A stretch of 64,000 nt of DNA from Corallococcus coralloides DSM 2259 (GTDB lineage Bacteria; Myxococcota; Myxococcia; Myxococcales; Myxococcaceae): positions 434,001 through 498,000 of the forward strand of contig NC_017030.1 in NCBI RefSeq assembly GCF_000255295.1. The letters are read 5' to 3'. The notes under the pieces were generated by a model that saw only the letters and a program-made list of their open reading frames with translations, was not told the origin of the DNA and ran no database searches. Both the position numbers and the translations under genes were made by a program. This document shows positions 19,982 through 27,424 of the stretch, piece after piece (positions within the stretch are counted from its first letter, which is position 1; every line of letters starts with the position of its first letter).

Positions 19982-21388
19982 ATGCCGCCCGAAGCCGCCG
20001 AGCCCTCCGTTTCGTCCTCCCCCCCGGCCCGCGGCATCCGGGGGGAGCTGCGCGCCCTGCTGGCGCTGGCGGTGCCCCTGTGCATCGCGCAGGCGGGCCA
20101 GTCCCTGATGAGCGTGACGGACACCTTCATCGTCGGCCGGGCAGGCACGTCCGCCCTGGCGGCGGTGGGCCTGAGCCACGCCCTCTTCTTCGCCGTCAGC
20201 AGCTTCGGGATGGGGCTGATGATGGGCGTGGACCCGCTGGTGTCCCAGGCCATTGGCGCCGGCAACCCACGCCGCGCGCGCGACGTGCTCTGGCAGGGGG
20301 TGTGGCTGTCCGCCTTCGTGGGCGTGGTGCTGTGGGCGGTGCTCATCACCGTGCCGTCCGGTCTGCCGTGGGTGGGTGTGGCGGAGGAGCAGATCGTCCA
20401 GGTGCGCGCCTTCCTGCACTTCCGCGCGCCCAGCCTGCCCCTGATGCTCATCTTCCTCACGGTGCGCGCGTACCTGCAGGCCATCGGGACGCCCCGGCCG
20501 CTGGTGGTGTCCGCCGTGCTGGCCAACATCTTCAACGTGATGCTGGTTCCGCTGTTCGTCTTCGGCGGCGAGTCGCTGCCCACGTGGGCGGGACCGCTCA
20601 CCCACGTGCCGGCCATGGGCGCGGCGGGCGCGGCGCTGTCCACGCTCCTGTGCACGGCGCTGGAGGTGCTCATCGTCGCGCGGGCGGTGCAGGCCATCCC
20701 CGTGCCGGGCACGCCGTCACGCAGGCCGGTGAAGGCGGATCAGCTGCGGGCGTTCCGGGTGGGGCTGCCCATCGGCCTGCACATCGCGGCGGAGGTGGGC
20801 GTCTTCGCGCTGGCGGGCGTGCTGTCCGCGAAGCTGGGGCCGGAGAGCGTGGGCGCGCATCAAATCGCCATCTCCTTCGCCAGCCTCACCTTCACCATGG
20901 CGCTGGGCATCGGCAACGCGGGCAGCGTTCGGGTGGGCTGGGCCGTGGGCGCGCACGACACGCCCCAGGCCCGGAGGAGCGGGCTGATGGCCTTCGCCCT
21001 CGGCGCGGTGGTCATGTCGCTCGGCGGGCTCGTGTTCGCGCTCTTCCCCGGGAGCCTGGCGAAGCTGGCCGGGGCGCCGCCGGACGTGCTGCCGCTCTTG
21101 CTGCCCCTCCTGATGGTGAGCGCCATCTTCCAGGTCTTCGACGGCGTGCAGGGCGTGGGCGCGGGCGTGCTGCGCGGCGCCGGCCAGACGCGCTTCACCT
21201 TCGTGGCCAACATCGTGGGCCACTACGCCGTGGGCCTGCCCCTGACCCTGCTGCTGGGCTTCCACCTGGGCATGGGCGTGCTGGGCATCTGGTGGGGCCT
21301 GTGCGCGGGGCTCATCACCGTGGCCGCCGCCGTGCTGTGGCGCTTCTGGCACGTCAGCGCCGGCACCCTCCGGCCCCTGGAAGGCTGA
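19982..21388 (+). CDS. MATE-family multidrug efflux transporter
   Basis: 468 residues from ATG 19982, typical for MATE proteins, with twelve predicted hydrophobic helices. Conserved features include QSLMSVTDTFIVGRAGTSALAAVGLS in helix 1-2 and the second-half equivalent GAHQIAISFASLTFTMALGIGNAGSVRVGWAVG. MATE proteins export cationic drugs or metabolites by Na+ or H+ antiport across the inner membrane. It lacks a linked regulator; the 25-bp dyad immediately upstream suggests repression by a trans-acting factor. It ends 98 bp before the LysM gene, on the same strand. Confidence 0.93.
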   Translation: MPPEAAEPSVSSSPPARGIRGELRALLALAVPLCIAQAGQSLMSVTDTFIVGRAGTSALAAVGLSHALFFAVSSFGMGLMMGVDPLVSQAIGAGNPRRARDVLWQGVWLSAFVGVVLWAVLITVPSGLPWVGVAEEQIVQVRAFLHFRAPSLPLMLIFLTVRAYLQAIGTPRPLVVSAVLANIFNVMLVPLFVFGGESLPTWAGPLTHVPAMGAAGAALSTLLCTALEVLIVARAVQAIPVPGTPSRRPVKADQLRAFRVGLPIGLHIAAEVGVFALAGVLSAKLGPESVGAHQIAISFASLTFTMALGIGNAGSVRVGWAVGAHDTPQARRSGLMAFALGAVVMSLGGLVFALFPGSLAKLAGAPPDVLPLLLPLLMVSAIFQVFDGVQGVGAGVLRGAGQTRFTFVANIVGHYAVGLPLTLLLGFHLGMGVLGIWWGLCAGLITVAAAVLWRFWHVSAGTLRPLEG

Positions 21389-21486
21389 GACGGTTGTAAA
21401 CTTGCAGTGCGGGCGGAAACTCCAAGAATCTGGGAATCGGACGCAACACGGATCTGGAAGTCCCGACAATTGTCCCAGGAGCTTAC

Positions 21487-22125
21487 ATGTCCAACTACCG
21501 CATCCGCCCTGGCGACACCCTCTCTGGCCTGGCCGCTCGTTTCGGCACCTCCGTGCAGAAGCTGGCGCGCGACAACAACATCTCGAACCCGGACCTCATC
21601 TTCTCGGGTCGGACGCTGCGAATCGGCCACTCCGGCCGTGACAGCTTCGACGCCGGTGGCCGTCAGGGCGTTCGGGGTGGGAGCGGTGTGGGCGGCGGCG
21701 CGGACGTGGGCGGCCCGATGGGCGTGGCCCCCACCGGCGGGACCGCCACGGGGCGCCGGCTGGCGGAGGCGGCGCGCGCGGCGGCCATGGGCATGGGCGG
21801 CTACAACAGCCAGGGCCTGTGCGCCACGGGCGTGAGCCGGGCCATCCGCAACTCCATGGGCATTGGCGTGTCGGGCAACGGCAACCAGATCGACAACAAC
21901 CTGCCGCGCGACAAGTTCCGTCAGGTGGACATGTCCCTGGAGGACGCGCTGAAGATTCCGGGCCTCGTGCTCACCTGGGAGGCCACCTCCACGCGCCTGG
22001 GCAGCATCTACGGCCACACGGCGGTGACGCTGGGCGACGGCCACTCGTCCGCCAGCGACTTCATCGAGCGCAACACCACGAACAACGGCCGCACCGGCTT
22101 CAAGGTGTTCATGCCCATCGAGTAG
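21487..22125 (+). CDS. LysM protein with Cys/His hydrolase-like C-terminal domain
   Basis: 212 residues from ATG 21487 with AGGAG upstream. Residues 1-46 form a LysM domain (YRIRPGDTLSGLAARFGTSV...LARDNNISNPDLIFSGRTLRI) at the very N-terminus; there is no Sec signal peptide. A Gly-rich linker (about 55-90) leads to a C-terminal domain with QGLCATGVSRAI and IYGHTAVTLGDG, the Cys and His spacing of CHAP/NlpC-type peptidoglycan amidases. It is related in its N-terminal half to the gene at 35965-36663. How it reaches the wall is unclear: it might be a contact-dependent or lysis-released effector, which is an inference. Confidence 0.85.
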   Translation: MSNYRIRPGDTLSGLAARFGTSVQKLARDNNISNPDLIFSGRTLRIGHSGRDSFDAGGRQGVRGGSGVGGGADVGGPMGVAPTGGTATGRRLAEAARAAAMGMGGYNSQGLCATGVSRAIRNSMGIGVSGNGNQIDNNLPRDKFRQVDMSLEDALKIPGLVLTWEATSTRLGSIYGHTAVTLGDGHSSASDFIERNTTNNGRTGFKVFMPIE

Positions 22126-22155
22126 CCCTTTCGGCTGCTCACGATGGTGCATCCC

Positions 22156-22185
22156 AAGCCTCCGGGTCCTTCCGACCGGAGGCTT
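22156..22185 (+). terminator. terminator of the LysM gene
   Basis: Inverted repeat GCCTCCGG...CCGGAGGC with a short T run, 31 bp after the LysM stop codon. Confidence 0.7.
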
Positions 22186-22193
22186 TGTCGTGT

Positions 22194-22217
22194 CCGGAGT
22201 CCGGAGTCCGGAGTCCG
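22194..22217. repeat. tandem heptamer repeat
   Basis: CCGGAGT repeated three times followed by CCGG, between the LysM terminator and the convergent esterase gene. Perfect copies, so a slippage-prone tract; it is non-coding. Confidence 0.7.
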
Positions 22218-22232
22218 GCGACCGCCGCGACT

Positions 22233-22946
22233 TCAGGCCGGCAGGTACTGGCGGATCATCTGCCGCCACACGGGCCAGTCGTGGGTGCCGCCGTCCCAGA
22301 TGGACAGGTCGTTGCGGATGTCCTTCTGCCAGAGGACCTTGGAGAGGTTCTCGTTGGAGGGGCGGCAGAAGTCGTGCTCGCCCACGGCCAGGGTCATCTC
22401 CACGCGGCGCAGGGCGGACAGGCGTCCGGTGTCGTACAGGTTGGGCAGCCACTGCGGCGCGGTGTGGAAGTACACCTGTTCGTCGTGGTGGCCGTCGAGG
22501 AAGTCCTCCGTCTCGAACTTGCCGCCCATGGAGATGAGGCGCTGGAAGACGTCCGGGTGGCGCAGGCCCACGTTGTACGTGTGGAAGCCGCCCAGGCTGC
22601 ACCCGGCGAGCGTGAGGCGGCCTCCGGCGGCGCGGCCCTTCGCGAGCGGCACCACCTCATGCAGCAGGTAGTCCTCCCACTGGGCATGGCGGGCCACGCG
22701 CACGGCGGGGGCGACGTCCTTGTTGTACCAGGACTCCTCGTCCACCGAGTCCACGCACACCACGACGTAGCGGCCCGCGGCGATGCCGTCCGCGATGGCG
22801 CCGATGAGGCCGAAGTCCTCGGCCTGGAAGAAGCGGCCCTTGCTGGTCGGCACCAGGATGACGGGTTCGCCCGAGTGCCCGTACAGCAGCACTTCCATGT
22901 CCCGGTTCAGCCGCGGGCTGTGCCAGCGGTGGTATTCGCGGTTCAT
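22233..22946 (-). CDS. esterase-D-like alpha/beta hydrolase
   Basis: 237 residues from ATG 22946 (AAGGTGG upstream), chosen because the longer reading to 23351 would overlap the neighbouring gene. The nucleophile elbow is LAGCSLGGFH (Ser117) and GGTHDWPVW near residue 222 supplies the catalytic His with HDF near residue 200 as candidate for the acid. This is the putative-esterase family that includes S-formylglutathione hydrolase and mycolyltransferase-like enzymes; the substrate cannot be assigned. No signal peptide, so cytoplasmic. It precedes no obvious operon partner; the next gene upstream on this strand is 63 bp away and is also a hydrolase. Confidence 0.85.
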   Translation of the reverse strand: MNREYHRWHSPRLNRDMEVLLYGHSGEPVILVPTSKGRFFQAEDFGLIGAIADGIAAGRYVVVCVDSVDEESWYNKDVAPAVRVARHAQWEDYLLHEVVPLAKGRAAGGRLTLAGCSLGGFHTYNVGLRHPDVFQRLISMGGKFETEDFLDGHHDEQVYFHTAPQWLPNLYDTGRLSALRRVEMTLAVGEHDFCRPSNENLSKVLWQKDIRNDLSIWDGGTHDWPVWRQMIRQYLPA

Positions 22947-23008
22947 GGCCGCCACCTTAACCGGCGCGTTCGCGGCGCAAGCGGAGCGGCCACACGGATG
23001 CGCTCGGC

Positions 23009-23722
23009 TCAGCCGCCAGTGAACACCTGCCGCGTTTGCTCCACACCTCTCCATGGCGTGAGAAAGGCATCCGCCTCCTTCGCGATGAGCTCCAACGAGG
23101 CGGTCAGCTCGTGGCCGTCGTCCACCTCCACCAGCCGGACGTGGCGCTTGCCCTGGGCCCACTCGCGCGAATAGCGCACGTCGCAGGTGTCGTCCTGGCG
23201 ACCATGGATGATGAGGGTGGGCACGCGCACGTCGGGCCAGGGGCCGCGCTTCGCGTCCATGAGCTGGGCCTCCTCCATGATGCCGTGGTGCACGCGCGTG
23301 CGGCGCTTCTCCGCGTGGTCGTCCGTCTCCAGGTAGCCCGTGCGCTTCCACTCCGTCCAGTTGTTGGGGCCCAGGCGGCGCTGGAGCTGCTCCACGAAGC
23401 GGAAGGCCGGGGCCAGCAGCACCAGCGCGCCCACGCGGGCGTCGGCTTCCGCGGTGCGCGCGGCGACGAGCCCGCCCATGCTGGAGCCGATGAGGACGGC
23501 GCGGTCATTGGGAGCGCCCAGCGCGTCCCGCACGGTGTCCAACATGGCGTGCAGGCTCAGGTGCTCCAGCGACGGCACGCGCAGGTTGAGGCGCTCCAGG
23601 GGGATGCCCTGCTTCGCCCAGTACGCGTCCAGCCAGACGCCCTTGGCGGAGAGGGGGCCGGAGGCGAAGCCGTGCAGGTAGAGCCAGCGGGGACCGGAGG
23701 GGGTGGGGGGCGGCGCGTTCAT
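23009..23722 (-). CDS. YqiA/UPF0227-type alpha/beta hydrolase
   Basis: 237 residues. Starts with WLYLHGFASGPLSAKG, the oxyanion-side motif of the family, followed by LIGSSMGGLVAAR (nucleophile Ser81), then IIHGRQDDTC (catalytic Asp) and VEVDDGHELT (catalytic His). Cytoplasmic esterase, substrate unknown. It is 62 bp upstream of the start of the esterase-D-like gene, same strand, and could be co-transcribed with it. The gene before it on this strand is the outer-membrane protein gene 24 bp away. Confidence 0.85.
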   Translation of the reverse strand: MNAPPPTPSGPRWLYLHGFASGPLSAKGVWLDAYWAKQGIPLERLNLRVPSLEHLSLHAMLDTVRDALGAPNDRAVLIGSSMGGLVAARTAEADARVGALVLLAPAFRFVEQLQRRLGPNNWTEWKRTGYLETDDHAEKRRTRVHHGIMEEAQLMDAKRGPWPDVRVPTLIIHGRQDDTCDVRYSREWAQGKRHVRLVEVDDGHELTASLELIAKEADAFLTPWRGVEQTRQVFTGG

Positions 23723-23746
23723 GGGCGCGCACTGTACCCGCGCTCG

Positions 23747-24367
23747 CTAGAAGCGCAGCACGGGCCCGGCGACGATGCTCTGGAGCGGTTTGGCGCACAT
23801 GTTCACGCTGACGCCCGCGCTGGCGCTGGTGTCGTCCGTGGCCTTGGTGAACTTCACGTCGCAGAACTGGATGGCGGTGGCGAGGGAGATGCCCCACCGG
23901 TCGCTGATCCAGCCGTCCAGGCCCACGCGGAAGGCCATGCTGGTGACGTCGAAGTCCTCGCGGCGCAGCTGGCCCAGGCTGTCCGGGGTGAAGGGCTGCG
24001 ACCAGCTCTTGGCCAGGCGCGCGCCCACCCACGGTGTCACCGGCTTGTCGCCGAGGAAGCGCAGGCGGGCTTCCAGGCCCACGGCGGTGTAGTCCAACTG
24101 CACGCGGCTCATCTCGGACGGGTTCTGGGCCTCGGCGAACTGCTGGCCCCAGGTCTGGGTGGTCTCGAAGACGACGCCCAGGGACAGGCCGGGCGGGGTC
24201 TCCACGGCGAGCCAGGCCTGGAGGGCGGGGCCCTTGGCGCGCCAGTCGCTGAAATGATCCAGGGTGATGCCCGCGCCCAGGGAGGCATAGCCATGCCACC
24301 CGTCCGCGACCGCTGGCCCCGCGCCCAGGACGCCGGCCAGGGTCAGCCACTTCCACTTCGTATCCAT
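23747..24367 (-). CDS. small outer-membrane-type protein
   Basis: 206 residues from ATG 24367 with a signal peptide (WLTLAGVLGAGPAVA, then DGWHGYAS). The mature protein alternates polar and hydrophobic residues (SLGVVFETTQTWG, YTAVGLEARLRF, VGLDGWISDRWGISLATAIQF) and ends in GPVLRF with a terminal Phe, so an eight-stranded barrel of the OmpW/OmpA-N type is plausible. I do not recognise a specific family. It diverges from the MoxR gene with only 45 bp between start codons, so the two promoters must overlap. The next gene downstream on this strand is the YqiA-type hydrolase, 24 bp away. Confidence 0.75.
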   Translation of the reverse strand: MDTKWKWLTLAGVLGAGPAVADGWHGYASLGAGITLDHFSDWRAKGPALQAWLAVETPPGLSLGVVFETTQTWGQQFAEAQNPSEMSRVQLDYTAVGLEARLRFLGDKPVTPWVGARLAKSWSQPFTPDSLGQLRREDFDVTSMAFRVGLDGWISDRWGISLATAIQFCDVKFTKATDDTSASAGVSVNMCAKPLQSIVAGPVLRF

Positions 24368-24412
24368 GCCGCCACTGTATGCCGGACCGGGGGCGAGGCT
24401 AGGCTTCGGGGC

Positions 24413-25573
24413 ATGTCCGTATCTTTCGAGGTCGCGGCGGCCGAGGTCCGCGACGCGCTCACCGACGCGAGCCGGGGGCTGGTCGAGCGCGAGGCGATGG
24501 TGGAGCTGGTGGCGCTGTCGGCGGTGGCGGGCGAGCACCTGCTTGTCGTGGGACCGCCGGGCACCGCGAAGAGCGAGGCGGTGCGCAGGACGGCGCGCGG
24601 CCTGGGCGGCACCTACTTCGAGTACCTGCTGGGGCGCTTCACGGAGCCGTCTGAAATCTTCGGGCCGGTGGACCTGCGCAAGCTGCGCGAGGGGCTGGTG
24701 GAGACGGAGACGGCGGGCATGTTGCCGGAGGCGGAGGTGGCCTTCCTGGACGAGGTGTTCCTGGGCTCCACCGCCATCCTCAACACGCTGCTGGGGCTGC
24801 TGAACGAGCGCACCTTCCGGCGTGGCCACACGCGCATGCAGTGCCCGTTGCGGGTGTGCGTGGGCGCGTCCAACACGCTGCCGGAGGATGACGCGCTGGC
24901 GGCGTTCGCGGACCGGTTCCTCGCGCGCATCTTCGTGGAGCCGGTGCCGGATCCGCGGCTGGAGGAGCTGCTGGAGGGAGGCGCGTCGCTGTGGGCGGAC
25001 GCGGCGCCGCGAGTGGCGTCGCTTCAGTCCCTGGACGTGGTGGCCCAGGCGGCGAGGCGCGCGGACCTGGGGCCGGTGCGGCCGCACCTGGCGCAGGCGC
25101 TGCGGACGCTGCGGGCGGCGGGCATCGCGCTGTCGGATCGGCGCGCGGTGAAGGTGCAGCGGCTGGTGGCCGCCGCCGCGGCGCTGGCGGGGCGGACGAC
25201 GCCGGGCGTGGCGGACCTGTGGCCGCTCGTCTACGCGGTGCCCACGAAGGAGGCGCAGGCGCTGGCGCGCGACGTGCTGCGCGACGTGCTGTCCGCGTCG
25301 GAGAACCTGGCGCTGCCGGCCGCGGCGCTGGAGGCGAGCGCGGGGCCGCTGGCCCGGGCCCAGCGCATCGCGCAGGCGGGGCACGTGTTGCTGGAGTCGC
25401 GGCCCGTGGATGGAGACGTGGACGCGGTGGCCGCGTGGCGGCTCAAGCTGGAGGGCGTGGCGCGCGAGATGGACGCGGGCTTCGCGCCGGAAGCACTGCC
25501 GGAGACGCTGCGTACGCTGCGTGGCGCGGTGGCGGCGGTGCTGGAGGAAGAAGCGAGCACTCGCGCGGCGTGA
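24413..25573 (+). CDS. MoxR/RavA-family AAA+ ATPase of a MoxR-vWA-beta-propeller system
   Basis: 386 residues from ATG 24413. Walker A is GPPGTAKS (47-54) and Walker B AFLDEV has Asp113-Glu114; a sensor-type motif is VGASNTLPEDD (about 160) followed by arginines in the FADRFLARI finger region. The N-terminal helix-rich part and the alpha-helical C-terminal half are RavA/MoxR-like. MoxR ATPases work with vWA proteins as chaperones or activators. The relevant partners lie 1.4 kb downstream on the same strand (26963-32171). The gene that follows stops just 6 bp away in the opposite direction, so the normal continuation into the partner operon is interrupted. Transcription must start inside the 45-bp divergent gap. 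Confidence 0.9.
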   Translation: MSVSFEVAAAEVRDALTDASRGLVEREAMVELVALSAVAGEHLLVVGPPGTAKSEAVRRTARGLGGTYFEYLLGRFTEPSEIFGPVDLRKLREGLVETETAGMLPEAEVAFLDEVFLGSTAILNTLLGLLNERTFRRGHTRMQCPLRVCVGASNTLPEDDALAAFADRFLARIFVEPVPDPRLEELLEGGASLWADAAPRVASLQSLDVVAQAARRADLGPVRPHLAQALRTLRAAGIALSDRRAVKVQRLVAAAAALAGRTTPGVADLWPLVYAVPTKEAQALARDVLRDVLSASENLALPAAALEASAGPLARAQRIAQAGHVLLESRPVDGDVDAVAAWRLKLEGVAREMDAGFAPEALPETLRTLRGAVAAVLEEEASTRAA

Positions 25574-25579
25574 CGTGCG

Positions 25580-25951
25580 TCATCCAGGCCAGCCCTCGAA
25601 GGTGTCCCATCCTTCGGGAGGTGCGTGGAACCCGAGGGCTTCCAGGCACTGACGGGATGGGTGCATCCAGGCTGTGCCTGGAAGGCTGTCGGAGGGAGTC
25701 TGGAGCACGTTGTCCGCGAGCGCTCGTACCTGGGATGCCGCGGCTCGGAATCGCTCTGCGTCGGCGCTTCCCTTGGCTTGCTCGCAGAACGCCGCAAGCG
25801 AGAGCAGCCGCGCATCCAACGCCTCACGCAGCGCGGTGGGTGGGGCCTGCGTGCACCATTGTGCATACAGGCGAGGCGCGGCCAGTACGGTCAACAGGTT
25901 GAGTGCCTCCGCCACCAGGGCTGCCTCCTGCTCCCAAGAGGTCTCAGCCAC
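25580..25951 (-). CDS. hypothetical small protein
   Basis: 123 residues from a GTG start at 25951 whose first bases overlap the TGA of the gene upstream on this strand (GTGGCTGA), indicating translational coupling; a longer GTG start at 26020 is also possible. Mostly alpha-helical, no signal peptide and no transmembrane segment (VAETSWEQEAALVAEALNLL). One of a pair of opposite-strand genes sitting between the MoxR ATPase and its partners. I do not recognise a family. GC content looks lower than the neighbouring MoxR gene. Confidence 0.55.
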   Translation of the reverse strand: MAETSWEQEAALVAEALNLLTVLAAPRLYAQWCTQAPPTALREALDARLLSLAAFCEQAKGSADAERFRAAASQVRALADNVLQTPSDSLPGTAWMHPSRQCLEALGFHAPPEGWDTFEGWPG

Positions 25952-26297
25952 AGAAAGGCCCCACCCGAGCGTTGAAGGGCAACGTGTGAAACAGCAGGGC
26001 CTTCCCGGTAACGGTTTCACTGCTCATGCACGTGTAGACGGCCCAGCCCTTGAGGGCGAGATGCTCCATGCCTTTGACGAAGCAATAGGGACACTTGCCT
26101 TCACCGCAGCTTGAAACGAAGCATGCGGTGCTCCCGCAGGGGACTGTCGCAGGCCAGCCTCGTGCGGTGCAGCCCGGCGCTTTCGTCAAGGGCGGATCCG
26201 CGGATGCGAGCTGGGACTGCGATGCGGCGAGCACGCCGAGTCCCATCACCAGGCGTTTCAGTTTCAGGCGCCCAAGACGTTGCAATGCCTCCTCCAT
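25944..26297 (-). CDS. small cysteine-rich secreted protein
   Basis: 117 residues from ATG 26297 (internal starts near VMGLGVLAAS are possible). A hydrophobic segment near residues 17-32 looks like a signal peptide, then about nine cysteines occur in the mature part, with C-x5-C and C-x2-C spacings in SSCGEGKCPYCFVKG and a terminal FCG. A disulfide-stabilised periplasmic protein is likely; some resemblance to metal- or redox-binding small proteins, but no family recognised. It is translationally coupled to the next gene (overlapping stop/start GTGGCTGA) and shares its lower GC. Together they look like a two-gene insert in a MoxR-system locus. Confidence 0.6.
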   Translation of the reverse strand: MEEALQRLGRLKLKRLVMGLGVLAASQSQLASADPPLTKAPGCTARGWPATVPCGSTACFVSSCGEGKCPYCFVKGMEHLALKGWAVYTCMSSETVTGKALLFHTLPFNARVGPFCG

Positions 26298-26361
26298 CGC
26301 TGCGGCGTGTCCCGGGAGGCTATCCCGCTTCCAACGAAAGGTCGCGGCGCGGGAGCTGTCG

Positions 26362-26832
26362 TCACGGTGAGGTAGGGGACTCGACGTACTTCGCGAGCTT
26401 CTCCAGGGACATCCGCCAGCCCAGTTCGTTGTCGGCGGGTGGTACGCCGGGCGGGAGTCCTTCGTGCACGGCGATGAGGTCGGTGCCTCCGTCCTGCGCG
26501 TCGGTGAGCGTGAACGTGATGATCATCTCTCCTTGAAGCGCGGGGTTGGAGGTTTCGAACTCGGTGGTTTCGATGACCTGTTCGTCTGGCACGAGCTTCA
26601 CGAAGCGGCCGTGATGCGTGTCCGTGTGCGCGGTCGTCTTGCCGGTCTCCGTGGGCGCGTCGTAGGTGAGCGAGATTCGGAACGCGCCGCCCTCGCGCGG
26701 TTCGAAGATGTGCACCTGACTGGTCATGCCGTCGGGCACCATCCACGTCGCGACCGCTCGGGCGTCAATCAGGGCGCTGTAGACGCGCGAGCGGGGGGCC
26801 TTCAGGTGGGAGCGGATCCGGGTCGTGCTCAT
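26362..26832 (-). CDS. SRPBCC (AHSA1-type) protein
   Basis: 156 residues from ATG 26832 (MSTTRIRSHLKAPRSRVYSALI, the usual start of this family; an ATG at 26844 is an alternative). The motifs TRIRSHLKAPRSRVYSALIDARAVATW and TGKTTAHTDTHH and the C-terminal GWRMSLEKLAKYVE are typical of the AHSA1/SRPBCC fold, which binds hydrophobic ligands or activates Hsp90-type proteins. It stands between the Cys-rich gene pair and the divergent bpX5 gene. Cytoplasmic. No regulatory function can be assigned. Confidence 0.88.
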   Translation of the reverse strand: MSTTRIRSHLKAPRSRVYSALIDARAVATWMVPDGMTSQVHIFEPREGGAFRISLTYDAPTETGKTTAHTDTHHGRFVKLVPDEQVIETTEFETSNPALQGEMIITFTLTDAQDGGTDLIAVHEGLPPGVPPADNELGWRMSLEKLAKYVESPTSP

Positions 26833-26962
26833 GCTCGGGAGCATGGGCAGCGGCTCCGGATGCTGTACAGCGGAAGTCCGGCGGACTGTCGCGCGTCATG
26901 CCCGGCGCGGTCTAGAGTGCCGGGGTGATCAACGGGCGTGGGATGCGCGGGAGCAGGGCGTC

Positions 26963-27424
26963 ATGAGGCCGCCTCTGGAGCCGGTCGTCGCGGGACTTCC
27001 CGTGCGCTGGCGCCCCCGGGCCCTGCCCCTGGAGCCCGTGGCCGTGGCCGGCGTAGGCCCCGTGGCGCTCGCGCTGGGACACCGCGCTTCGCGGGCGGAG
27101 GACGCGACGCTTGCATCGTGGACCGGTGTCGCGGGACCGGACGTGCTCGTGCTGCTGGGGGCTGCTGCTTCGCTGCCCTGGGTGGATGGCGCGGTGTACC
27201 TGGGCCGTGACCCACTGGCGCCCGCGCTGCTGCTGCCCTGCGCGCTGGAGCCGGAGGTGGCGCCTTCGCTGTTGGAGCGTGCGCTGCTCGCGGGGCAGGG
27301 CGATGCGCCGCTCGCGGTGCTGCCCTCGTCCGGGATGCTCGTCTCCGTGGCGGCGGCCAAGCCTGTCGCGCGTGTCTCGCTGTCCGCGTGGTTGTCCGCC
27401 TCCGTCGTGGAGGCCGCTTCGTGA
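26963..27424 (+). CDS. bpX5-like component of MoxR-vWA-beta-propeller ternary system
   Basis: 153 residues from ATG 26963 (AGGG upstream). The protein is a compact domain with WRPRALPLEPVAVAGVGPVA at the N-terminus and DGAVYLGRDPLAPALLLPCALEPEVAPSLL in the middle, a pattern I associate with the bpX5 domain of the MoxR-vWA-beta-propeller ternary systems; the assignment is from memory and from context. Its stop codon overlaps the GTG start of the next gene (GTGA), so translation is coupled. Three tightly linked genes follow one another without gaps. It is separated from the MoxR gene (25573) by three opposite-strand genes. Function in the family: proposed conflict/defence system component. Confidence 0.65.
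   Translation: MRPPLEPVVAGLPVRWRPRALPLEPVAVAGVGPVALALGHRASRAEDATLASWTGVAGPDVLVLLGAAASLPWVDGAVYLGRDPLAPALLLPCALEPEVAPSLLERALLAGQGDAPLAVLPSSGMLVSVAAAKPVARVSLSAWLSASVVEAAS

Noticed and set aside
17755..20712. Long minus-strand reading frame (985 residues) opposite the propeller lipoprotein and MATE genes
   Set aside because: Composition is dominated by Arg/His/Ala/Gly and no domain motif appears; it is the antisense frame of two clear genes.
22194..22217. CRISPR-like or phase-variation tract
   Set aside because: Only three 7-base copies in non-coding DNA; no spacers, no coding frame to vary.
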